Positions 1-5,404 of a stretch of DNA of 5,801 nucleotides are shown piece after piece; the first letter of the stretch is position 1; every line of letters begins with the position of its first letter. The stretch lies in the NCBI GenBank assembly GCA_017616575.1, contig JAFZXW010000123.1, positions 1 through 5,801 on the forward strand. Reading direction: 5' to 3'. The DNA comes from Candidatus Methanomethylophilaceae archaeon. GTDB lineage: Archaea > Thermoplasmatota > Thermoplasmata > Methanomassiliicoccales > Methanomethylophilaceae. A model generated the notes under the pieces. It worked only from the letters and a program-made list of their open reading frames with translations, was not told where the DNA came from and searched no databases. The translations under genes and the position numbers were made by a program.

Positions 1-28
1 ATCAGGTCAGAAATCGCGATAGAAATGA

Positions 29-43
29 AGGCCCTGAGGGCCT
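29..43 (-). terminator. Candidate terminator hairpin after the repeat-protein gene
   Basis: A perfect 6-bp inverted repeat (AGGCCC, three-base loop, GGGCCT) lies 18 bases past the stop codon of the minus-strand gene. In that gene's orientation it is followed by a moderately T-rich stretch. Archaeal termination relies mainly on T-tracts rather than hairpins and the T-run here is interrupted, so this could equally be a 3'-end stability element. Nothing else can be supported in positions 1-60. Confidence 0.35.
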
Positions 44-60
44 AAGGGTTTCAAACGATA

Positions 61-1389
61 TCATTCTGATTTATTCTCAGATGACTTGGGACGGCCGCCG
101 TATTCCCTCTGAGGGCGGCCGCCGTAATCGCGCCTGGAACGGTCTCCGAAATCGCGCTTCGGACGGTCGCCATAGTCCCTGCGGGGACGGTCCCCGAAGT
201 CACGCTTCGGATGGCCGCCGTAATCGCGCCTTGGTTTATCACTATAGTCTCTCTTCGGGCGGTCTCCAAAGTCCCTCCTAGGCCTATCGCCGAAATCACG
301 TTTAGGACGGTCTCCAAAGTCACGCTTCGGACGGTCGCCATAGTCCCTGCGAGGGCGGTCTCCAAAGTCACGCCTTGGTTTATCACTATAGTCTCTCTTC
401 GGACGGTCTCCATAATCGCGTCTGGGGCGGTCACCGAAATCACGTTTGGGACGGTCTCCGAAGTCCCTCCTGGGGCGATCGCCATAGTCCCTGCGGGGCC
501 TGTCGCCAAAGTCGCGCCTTGGTTTATCACTATAGTCTCTCTTCGGGCGGTCGCCATAATCGCGTCTGGAACGGTCTCCGAAGTCCCTCCTGGGACGACC
601 CCCATAGCCTCCTGAACGGTTGCTGTAACCGTTTCTTGGACGGTCGCCATAGTCCCTGCGAGGTCTGTCGCTGAATTCCGCCTTCGGACGGTCGACGGGC
701 TCTACGAGAGGTCCTTCAGGCATTTCCGTCTGGACCTGAGACATCCCAGAGATGTCTGTCGCCTCGAATTCAGGCTTTCCGGACGCCTCGTCGAAATCCC
801 TGCGAGGACGGTCACCGAAATCACGTTTGGGACGGTCTCCGTAGTCCCTCCTGAGGCGGTCTCCGTAGTCCCTGCGGGGCCTGTCGCCATATCTGCCGGA
901 ACGGCCGCTGCTGGACCTCCTGCTGTAATCGCGCTTCGGACGGTCGCCGTAGTCCCTCCTGGGGCGTTCCTCCCTGGAATCCTCGTACCCCCAGCGGGGC
1001 CTACCGCTCTCCTCATACCCAGGCTCGACGTAGGTGCCCTCGTAGATGTCCTTCTTCGACACCCATTCGGATGCGGTCCCGGAATCCTTCCACTTCTTAT
1101 CAGCCTCGAATAAGCCTTTACGGGCCGCATTGCGCTCCATCTTGCTCTTGGAGGTGCGGTCGAAATCCCTCTTAGGACGGTCCTCCGGATCGCGCCTGGG
1201 CTTGTCGCTGAAGTCGCTCTTCGGACGGTCGCCGTAGTCCCTGCGGGGCCTGTCGCCAAAGCTCCTGTTCCTGTAATCGGGCCTGCCCCGCCTTCCGGCC
1301 GACGAGTCCCTCCCGTAGGGGCGCTTACCTTTCCTATCCCCGTATCTCCTTCCGTTGTCGGAACCCTTATCGAAACCGGAATCGCTCAT
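61..1389 (-). CDS. Arginine-rich octapeptide-repeat protein, function unknown
   Basis: This encodes a 442-residue, very basic, low-complexity protein without cysteine, signal peptide or membrane segment, so it is probably cytoplasmic. The basic unit is GDRP[RK]RD[YF], with variants such as SDKPRRDF and GGRPQREY. Residues 263-430 are 21 uninterrupted units; shorter runs lie around 45-76, 142-155 and 167-199. Two less repetitive segments, about 80-140 (acidic, Trp/Tyr-containing) and 200-238 (acidic), break up the array and may be the only parts that fold. Alternating Arg/Lys, Asp and aromatic residues resemble RGG-like RNA-binding tails of DEAD-box helicases and the DRYG-rich region of eukaryotic eIF4B. 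That is a resemblance of composition, not proof of homology; RNA or ribosome association is an inference. The ATG at 1389 has no Shine-Dalgarno but sits about 27 bases from a TATA-like element, which fits a leaderless mRNA. The reading frame is clearly real, because the repeat consensus is kept in this frame across many synonymous changes. Confidence 0.85.
   Translation of the reverse strand: MSDSGFDKGSDNGRRYGDRKGKRPYGRDSSAGRRGRPDYRNRSFGDRPRRDYGDRPKSDFSDKPRRDPEDRPKRDFDRTSKSKMERNAARKGLFEADKKWKDSGTASEWVSKKDIYEGTYVEPGYEESGRPRWGYEDSREERPRRDYGDRPKRDYSRRSSSGRSGRYGDRPRRDYGDRLRRDYGDRPKRDFGDRPRRDFDEASGKPEFEATDISGMSQVQTEMPEGPLVEPVDRPKAEFSDRPRRDYGDRPRNGYSNRSGGYGGRPRRDFGDRSRRDYGDRPKRDYSDKPRRDFGDRPRRDYGDRPRRDFGDRPKRDFGDRPRRDYGDRPKRDYSDKPRRDFGDRPRRDYGDRPKRDFGDRPKRDFGDRPRRDFGDRPKRDYSDKPRRDYGGHPKRDFGDRPRRDYGDRPKRDFGDRSRRDYGGRPQREYGGRPKSSENKSE
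100..603 (-). repeat. 24-bp tandem array with 144-bp higher-order period
   Basis: Twenty-one consecutive 24-bp units encode the eight-residue repeat of the minus-strand protein (its residues 263-430). Superimposed is a six-unit period: the distinctive plus-strand segment starting ttggtttatcactatag recurs at 231, 375 and 519, exactly 144 bp apart, each time marking the variant unit SDKPRRD[FY]. The 144-bp blocks differ mostly at synonymous sites or in R/K and Y/F exchanges, so block duplication was followed by drift that conserved the protein pattern. Because 24 is divisible by three, other frames also stay open here, which yields spurious ORFs. Confidence 0.9.
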
Positions 1390-1411
1390 TGGGCACGCTT
1401 ATAATGAACCG

Positions 1412-1420
1412 AATAAAAAG
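1412..1420 (-). promoter_or_regulatory. TATA-box-like element of the repeat-protein gene
   Basis: Read on the minus strand this is CTTTTTATT, centred about 27 bases upstream of the ATG at 1389. That is the distance at which an archaeal TATA box would start transcription at or next to the start codon, giving a leaderless mRNA, and it matches the absence of a Shine-Dalgarno. A second candidate, TTATAA at 1399-1404, would place the transcription start inside the gene and is less suitable. This is sequence inference only. Confidence 0.45.
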
Positions 1421-1668
1421 GTTATCACAACGAACTTATGCATTGCAAGGACCGAGGCCTTTGCCAAAACAAGAAAAAACCACTTCTGAAAACTATGAGG
1501 GGGCTCTTCATGCGAATTGGTCCACGTCAAGCCTGAAGGCAGGGCCCCCATGCGATGCTCATGTTCAAAACCAGGCGGCCAGATTGGTTTCAAGCCTTCA
1601 GTCGGCCTGTTCTGAACTGCCCTTGCTCGGTTACTTTTTTATCAGCATATGACGTCTTACGAATCGGA

Positions 1669-1676
1669 TAATATAT
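1669..1676 (+). promoter_or_regulatory. TATA-box-like element before the binding-protein gene
   Basis: TAATATAT is the strongest TATA-like octamer upstream of the transporter genes. Its centre lies only about 16 bases before the GTG at 1689 but about 28 bases before a second in-frame GTG at 1701. If this box is used, the transcript would begin near 1699, favouring the later start. An upstream AT-rich site around 1646-1650 (catat) is an alternative box that would leave a short leader for the 1689 start. Confidence 0.4.
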
Positions 1677-1680
1677 CCAT

Positions 1681-1685
1681 GTGAT
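1681..1685 (+). promoter_or_regulatory. Possible ribosome binding site GTGAT
   Basis: GTGAT is complementary to the ATCAC part of the archaeal 16S rRNA 3' tail (extended Shine-Dalgarno GGAGGTGATC). Only three bases separate it from the GTG at 1689, but the aligned position of the GGAGG core would be about seven bases from that codon, which is normal spacing. This is the main sequence argument for starting the binding protein at 1689 rather than 1701. Confidence 0.35.
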
Positions 1686-1688
1686 AAT

Positions 1689-3065
1689 GTGAACAACAAG
1701 GTGCTAGCAATCGTCATTGTCGCCATCATCGTCATCGCGGCCGCCGCGGTCGCCGTCATGACGCTTGGCAACAACAACGAGAAGCATAAGGTGAACATCG
1801 AGGCGGGGAACCTCGTCTACGGAAACGCCAACAACGACCCTTACATCGACGACGACGACGTCAAGTTCATCCAGAACATCATTGACGGGAAGGCCTCCTG
1901 GAACTCCACGGCCAACCCCCTGGCTGACGCCAACAACGACGGATCGATCACCCAGGCGGACATCGACCAGGTGAACATGATAATCGGCAACAAGAGCGGA
2001 AAGGTCTGGTACCAGACGTATCTGGGATGGCCGATGGAGATCACGTACCCGCTTGTGGACAGGAACATATTCGTCGGCTATTGGCAGCAGGCGGAAGCGG
2101 CGGCCATCCTTGGCATCTGGGACGACGTCAAGGTGGCAAACGCGTATGTGACCCAGGTGAAGACCCACCAGTACGACCTGTCCCACGTGGTGGAGGTCGA
2201 GAGCGTGTCTACCAACAACTGGTACGACACGACGTTCACGACGTTCGCGGACGAGAAGATAGACCTGATAATGGTCACCCCCAACCAGAACAACTACGAC
2301 AAGTGCAAAGCAGGATACATGGACACCCACCCCGACTGCGAGATCCTCCTGCTTTCGCATGTTGGGAGCAACGCCATGCCTGCGATGCTCACAATGGGGA
2401 TCCTGTTCAACAAGGAGGACCGGGCGGAGGCCTATGCAGAGTACTGCTACGGAGCAATCGAGGACATCCAGAACAGAATCAACGGAGTCGACAAGAAGAA
2501 CGTGATGGTCACTATGACCACCCCCAAGGGATCCAGAACGGCCGTCTGCTGCGGAATCGCATACGAAGGGTCGGTCAACCTCATCAGCCAGATCGCCAAC
2601 GTCTACTCCGGGGACGCCCAGACCGCCTACGGGCAGACCGTCAAGGACCAGCTCTGGTACACTGAGGACGAACAGGACAAGTGGGAGATGATCTTCATGA
2701 ACTACTCTTCGATCGACTGGTTCACCTGCGAGAGCCAGGACCAGTACAACGAGTACTTCGACAAGGTGGCGGCGTTCTTCGAGGGGACCGAGGCTTACAA
2801 GCACAACGGAATGTGCGCGATGCCTTACGTGTGCGGAGGGTATGCCGCCTACGCGATGGCGTACTACTGCGCGTGGTACCTGTACCCGGACCTGTTCACC
2901 GAGGAGGAGGCGCAGGAGAACCTGCAATATTGGTTCGACAACTTCTGCTGCCAGAAGAACACGTATTTCGGTTCGAAGAAGTACACCGCATCCAATGCGT
3001 TCATCTACTACACCGGCAACAACTACACCACCCTCGTCCAGAAGTACCAGAACGAGAACGCCTGA
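1689..3065 (+). CDS. Dockerin-containing ABC importer substrate-binding protein (iron/cobalamin-type)
   Basis: The 458-residue exported protein captures a ligand for the permease and ATPase encoded next. Residues 5-27 are a strong hydrophobic signal or anchor helix after Lys4. There is no lipobox cysteine, so it is either held by this helix or released. Residues 45-103 form a dockerin-like pair of calcium loops. The second is canonical (D80, N82, D84, G85, S86, D91); the first is looser (N46, N48, D50, D54, D57, with Pro51 in place of Gly). The remainder, from about 107, fits a class III (TroA/FepB-like) binding domain by context and length, though I see no diagnostic motif. The mature part has eleven cysteines, including two CC pairs (in AVCCG and NFCCQ), and a tyrosine-rich segment near 380-400. 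The start is GTG; another GTG at 1701 would remove the only N-terminal lysine. The ligand is unknown: iron chelate, cobamide and other metal complexes are all possible. The role is firm from synteny, the ligand is not. Confidence 0.85.
   Translation: MNNKVLAIVIVAIIVIAAAAVAVMTLGNNNEKHKVNIEAGNLVYGNANNDPYIDDDDVKFIQNIIDGKASWNSTANPLADANNDGSITQADIDQVNMIIGNKSGKVWYQTYLGWPMEITYPLVDRNIFVGYWQQAEAAAILGIWDDVKVANAYVTQVKTHQYDLSHVVEVESVSTNNWYDTTFTTFADEKIDLIMVTPNQNNYDKCKAGYMDTHPDCEILLLSHVGSNAMPAMLTMGILFNKEDRAEAYAEYCYGAIEDIQNRINGVDKKNVMVTMTTPKGSRTAVCCGIAYEGSVNLISQIANVYSGDAQTAYGQTVKDQLWYTEDEQDKWEMIFMNYSSIDWFTCESQDQYNEYFDKVAAFFEGTEAYKHNGMCAMPYVCGGYAAYAMAYYCAWYLYPDLFTEEEAQENLQYWFDNFCCQKNTYFGSKKYTASNAFIYYTGNNYTTLVQKYQNENA
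1824..1997 (+). other. Dockerin-like EF-hand pair coding segment
   Basis: This segment codes for residues 46-103 of the binding protein. Two 12-residue calcium loops are each followed by a short helix (VKFIQNIIDG and IDQVNMIIGN), the duplicated layout of type I dockerins. Acidic codons here form a local GAC run (1848-1859) encoding four aspartates. In cellulosomes dockerins bind cohesins; in archaeal transport proteins the domain may instead be a calcium-stabilised spacer or contact other surface proteins. No cohesin is encoded in this window. Confidence 0.75.
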
Positions 3066-3080
3066 GCCGGGCGCCCGGCT
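3065..3080. promoter_or_regulatory. 16-bp perfect GC palindrome between transporter genes
   Basis: AGCCGGGCGCCCGGCT is a perfect 16-bp palindrome that begins on the last base of the binding-protein stop codon. It could fold as a GC-rich hairpin in the mRNA, protecting the 3' end of the binding-protein message or reducing expression of the downstream genes, or it could be a dimeric repressor site. Its position inside the operon just after the most abundantly needed subunit favours the mRNA role. No T-run follows, so it is not an obvious terminator. Confidence 0.4.
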
Positions 3081-3134
3081 AAACCACTTACAAACCCCTT
3101 ACGGCGAGCTGGCGCGAGCCGGTCAGGACAACAC

Positions 3135-4283
3135 ATGGACGATATCATGGACGGGCACGATCCGATCGAGGACGCGGTTGACAGGTGGACTTCGAGGACA
3201 GAGGCGAAGGACTACGAGGCGAAGGTCTCAGGCTATCGCGGCTACATCCGCCTGAAATGGCTGTTCATACTCGGCAGCATCGTCCTGGCGGCCACGGCGT
3301 CCATCTATGCGCTTTCGATCGGCGCGGACTACGTCACGTTCATGGACGCAATGGAGGTCGTGTGGAACCACCTCACTGGCAACCCTGGCGACATGGCCAC
3401 GAACAAGGACGAGTACGCCGTATGGTTCATAAGACGGCCGTCCGTGTGCTGCGGCCTGCTGGCAGGGGCCGGCCTGGCCGCCGCCGGCGCCGTCATGCAG
3501 AGCATCCTGAGGAACCCGCTGGCCGACCCGTACACGACCGGGATATCGTCCGGCGCGTCGTTCGGGGCGTCCCTTGCCATGGGGTTCGGGCTGTCGATAG
3601 CCTCCACGGCTTATGCCGTCGTCACCAACGCGTTCATATTCGCCCTGATCCCCATGGCGGTCATAGTCCTCGTATCGAAGGCCAGGTCCGCCTCGCCGAC
3701 GACCATGATCATGGCTGGAATCGCCGTCATGTACATCTTCAATGCGGCCACCACGCTGATCAAACTGTTCGTGGACCCCGAATCCCTGTCGGCGATCTAC
3801 GCATGGAGCGTGGGGTCCATCGACATCGCAGGGAAGGGGATAGCCGGCTGGGACGCAGTCACCGCCATGTTCTTCTTCGTCGCCATCGGCGTCGCCATCC
3901 TGATCGCCCTGTCACGCAAGTTAAACGTGGTCTCGACGGGCGACGAGAGCGCGAAGGCGCTAGGCGTCGACTCGGGCCAGATCAGGATAATATCCCTGCT
4001 AGTGGTATCGTTCCTGGCGGCCGGCGTCGTCTCCTTCACCGGGCTGATCGGGTTCATAGGGCTGGTATGCCCCCACATCGCCAGGATATTCGTCGGATCC
4101 GACAACAGATACCTCATCCCCGCGTCCGCAGCATTCGGCGCCGCCTTGCTGATCATCTCGGACATCATAGGGAAGAGCATATTCTACCCGACCACCGTCC
4201 AGGTAGGGGTCATAACCGCCTTCATCGGAGGGCCGCTGTTCCTCTACCTCATCATAAGGCAGAAAAAGGAGGCATGGCGATGA
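3135..4283 (+). CDS. FecCD/BtuC-family ABC importer permease
   Basis: The 382-residue polytopic membrane protein forms the translocation channel of a type II ABC importer for iron chelates, cobamides or similar metal complexes. A charged cytoplasmic N-terminus of about 38 residues is longer than usual for the family and is followed by the first membrane helix (about 39-61). Family hallmarks are clear: GAGLAAAGAVMQSILRNPLA (RNPLADP at 126-132) and then GISSGASFGASLA; STGDESAKALGVD in the middle; and FTGLIGFIGLVCPHIARI (PHIAR at 313-317), the loop expected to contact the ATPase. The C-terminal VGVITAFIGGPLFLYLI is also typical. The gene lies 69 bases after the binding protein and overlaps the ATPase start by four bases, so the two are translationally coupled. 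The chosen ATG has only a weak upstream match (TCAGGA, 3123-3128); an ATG at 3147 is an alternative that changes four residues. Confidence 0.95.
   Translation: MDDIMDGHDPIEDAVDRWTSRTEAKDYEAKVSGYRGYIRLKWLFILGSIVLAATASIYALSIGADYVTFMDAMEVVWNHLTGNPGDMATNKDEYAVWFIRRPSVCCGLLAGAGLAAAGAVMQSILRNPLADPYTTGISSGASFGASLAMGFGLSIASTAYAVVTNAFIFALIPMAVIVLVSKARSASPTTMIMAGIAVMYIFNAATTLIKLFVDPESLSAIYAWSVGSIDIAGKGIAGWDAVTAMFFFVAIGVAILIALSRKLNVVSTGDESAKALGVDSGQIRIISLLVVSFLAAGVVSFTGLIGFIGLVCPHIARIFVGSDNRYLIPASAAFGAALLIISDIIGKSIFYPTTVQVGVITAFIGGPLFLYLIIRQKKEAWR
4266..4272 (+). promoter_or_regulatory. Strong Shine-Dalgarno of the ATPase gene
   Basis: AAGGAGG lies inside the last codons of the permease gene. It is seven bases from the ATG at 4280 but only one base from the upstream in-frame ATG at 4274, so it decides for the start at 4280 and gives the classical ATGA stop-start overlap. 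Confidence 0.8.
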
Positions 4284-5113
4284 GGATGCCCGAATTCCTC
4301 AGAGACGGCGTCGACCGCACCCCTCCGGACTTCGACGCGGAGCATATAATCGAGATGACGAACGTCTCCTTCGGGTACAAGACCTCGAAGACCATCCTCC
4401 ACGACATATCGTTCACGGTCGACGAGCCGGGGTTCGTCTGCATCGTCGGCCCGAACGGGGTCGGCAAATCGACCCTGATAAAATGCATGAACGGATTGCT
4501 GAAGCCTTCCTCCGGCACCGTGAAGATTTACGGGAAGGAGGTCGGCTCCTACCCGTTGAAGGAACTAGCGAAGATAGCGGGATACGTCCCCGTGAAGACG
4601 AACGATTTCAGCGTCCTATCTGTGCTGGACACGGTTCTGATTGGCAGGTACGCCCATCAGTCATGGAAGACCAAGCCCGAGGAGGTGGCAATGGCGTACA
4701 AGGCGCTGGAAGCCTTGGAGATGCAAGACTACGCCATGGAGAAGTTCAACGACCTCTCGGCAGGGCAGCATCAGAAGGTGTCCATAGCGAGGGGGCTGGT
4801 GCAGGAGCCGAGGATACTGATCCTCGACGAGCCGACCTCCAACCTCGACATCAGGCACCAGATATACGTGACGGCGTTCCTGAAGAAGCTCTCGGCAAAG
4901 ACCGGCATGACCATCGTCATGATAAGCCACGACCTGAACCTGGCGGCGAAATTCGCCGACAAGGTCATAGTGATGGAGCCTCCGGGAAAGATACACAGCA
5001 TCGGGAAGCCCGAAGACGTGTTCACCGAGCGGATGATCTCGGAGGTCTACCACGTGAGATGCAAGGTCGAGACGGACGAAGGCTCCCCTCATATCGTCCT
5101 CCAATACGTGGAC
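4280..5113 (+). CDS. FecE/BtuD-type ABC importer ATPase, no proper stop codon
   Basis: This cytoplasmic ATPase powers uptake through the preceding permease. Numbering from the ATG at 4280: Walker A GPNGVGKST (57-65), ABC signature LSAGQ (159-163), Walker B ILILDEP (179-185, catalytic Glu184), D-loop SNLD (187-190) and switch His217. The Q-loop position reads GYVPVKTND, with Val105 where most ATPases have glutamine. The start is fixed by a Shine-Dalgarno seven bases upstream and the ATGA overlap with the permease. The listed end is not a stop codon: it is the last codon (Asp278) that fits the family's usual C-terminus (HVRCKVETDEGSPHIVLQ) and length. The frame continues open through the downstream 5S rRNA gene to the window edge. 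A TGA-to-CGA change at codon 279 (5114-5116) would explain this. A one-base indel would instead put the ribosome in the frame ending at TAG 5188-5190. The ATPase identity is certain; the true 3' end is not. Confidence 0.9.
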
Positions 5114-5196
5114 CGATGCCCTGGCTTGCGGACCCGGAGAATGCTGGCAGCCTCTGGATTCACAAAAACCGAGAACAAAAACAATTGTAGAAATGA
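5114..5196 (+). other. Unassigned tail between ATPase homology and the 5S promoter
   Basis: In the ATPase frame this stretch would encode an Arg/Asn/Lys-rich tail (RCPGLRTRRM and onward) with a codon-usage shift towards A/T-ending codons. It reads more like spacer than coding sequence. The neighbouring frame reads PMPWLADPENAGSLWIHK and ends at TAG 5188-5190, with a somewhat more typical codon pattern in its first half. A frameshift in the gene or in the sequence data could therefore restore a normal ending. No hairpin terminator is evident. Confidence 0.4.
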
Positions 5197-5204
5197 TTAT
5201 ATAT
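5197..5204 (+). promoter_or_regulatory. TATA box of the 5S rRNA gene
   Basis: TTATATAT is centred about 25 bases upstream of the predicted 5' end of the 5S rRNA (about 5225), the normal archaeal TATA-to-start distance. The surrounding A/T-rich stretch contrasts with the GC-rich genes. This supports independent transcription of the 5S gene. Confidence 0.75.
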
Positions 5205-5224
5205 CACCACAATATGCGGAGCCT

Positions 5225-5350
5225 TGGCAAGACGGCCATAGCGGCGGGGAAACACCCGGTCCCATCCCGAACCCGGCAGTAAAGTCCGCCCGCGTACCTG
5301 TCTGTACTGTATTGCGCAAGCGTACGGGAACTCAGGCACGCTGTCTGCCA
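5225..5350 (+). rRNA. rrf: 5S ribosomal RNA
   Basis: The roughly 126-nt gene makes the 5S RNA of the large ribosomal subunit. Archaeal 5S landmarks are present in order: GCGGCGGGGAAACACCCGG, then CCCATCCCGAACCCGGCAGT with the conserved CGAACCCGG loop, AAGTCCGCC, and a later arm with TTGCGCAAGCG and CGGGAA. The ends pair: TGGCA at 5225-5229 with TGCCA at 5346-5350, continued by GAC with GTC around one bulged A. A TATA box lies at the right distance upstream and a TTTT run (5352-5355) follows the 3' end as a likely terminator. No 16S or 23S gene is adjacent within the window, in line with the dispersed rRNA genes of Thermoplasmata. Exact ends may differ by a few bases. Confidence 0.92.
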
Positions 5351-5351
5351 C

Positions 5352-5355
5352 TTTT
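5352..5355 (+). terminator. T-run terminator of the 5S gene
   Basis: Four T residues begin one base after the closing stem of the 5S RNA. Short T-tracts are the usual archaeal termination signal for small stable RNA genes. It is short, so the assignment rests on position. Confidence 0.4.
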
Positions 5356-5404
5356 ACATTCCATCTTCCGTCATCGCTATGTACCGCTCTGCGATTCGAC
5401 AGCC

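Larger units (their letters stand above)
1390..1688. other. Divergent intergenic region, no gene identified
   Basis: These 299 bp separate the minus-strand repeat gene from the plus-strand transporter genes. The region is less GC-biased than the flanking genes and contains no ORF with a convincing start; the short ORFs in it use TTG starts and have no ribosome binding site. It holds several inverted repeats: GCAAGG (1445-1450) with CCTTTGC (1458-1464), GGGGGC (1499-1504) with GCCCCC (1544-1549), and CTGAAGGC (1533-1540) with GCCTTCAG (1594-1601). A run of six T follows at 1635-1640. An undescribed small RNA is possible but unproven; I found no tRNA, SRP RNA or RNase P signature. Confidence 0.5.

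Noticed and set aside
100..603. CRISPR array
   Set aside because: The 24-bp units are directly adjacent without spacers and are codon-based repeats of a protein.
211..615. 134-residue plus-strand ORF opposite the repeat array
   Set aside because: It is an antisense shadow of the repeats, with no ribosome binding site or start context.
51..650. 199-residue minus-strand ORF over the repeat array
   Set aside because: It is an alternative frame of the 24-bp repeats, which keep several frames open; the longer frame with the conserved GDRP[RK]RD[YF] unit and leaderless promoter spacing is the gene.
702..1259. 185-residue minus-strand ORF in another frame of the repeat gene
   Set aside because: It overlaps the real frame on the same strand and has no repeat-independent support.
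1560..1600. tRNA-like TTCAAAA loop in the intergenic region
   Set aside because: The bases on either side do not form a T-arm stem, and no acceptor or anticodon arm fits.
1389..1652. 87-residue plus-strand ORF and 64-residue minus-strand ORF (1399-1593) in the intergenic region
   Set aside because: Both begin at TTG without a ribosome binding site and show no recognisable protein pattern.
1704..2927. 407-residue minus-strand ORF opposite the binding protein
   Set aside because: It is an antisense shadow caused by GC-rich codon positions; the plus-strand frame has signal peptide, dockerin loops and operon context.
4483..5190. 235-residue plus-strand ORF within the ATPase
   Set aside because: It is out of frame with all the ATPase motifs. 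Only its last part, with TAG at 5188, was kept as a possible frameshifted ATPase ending.
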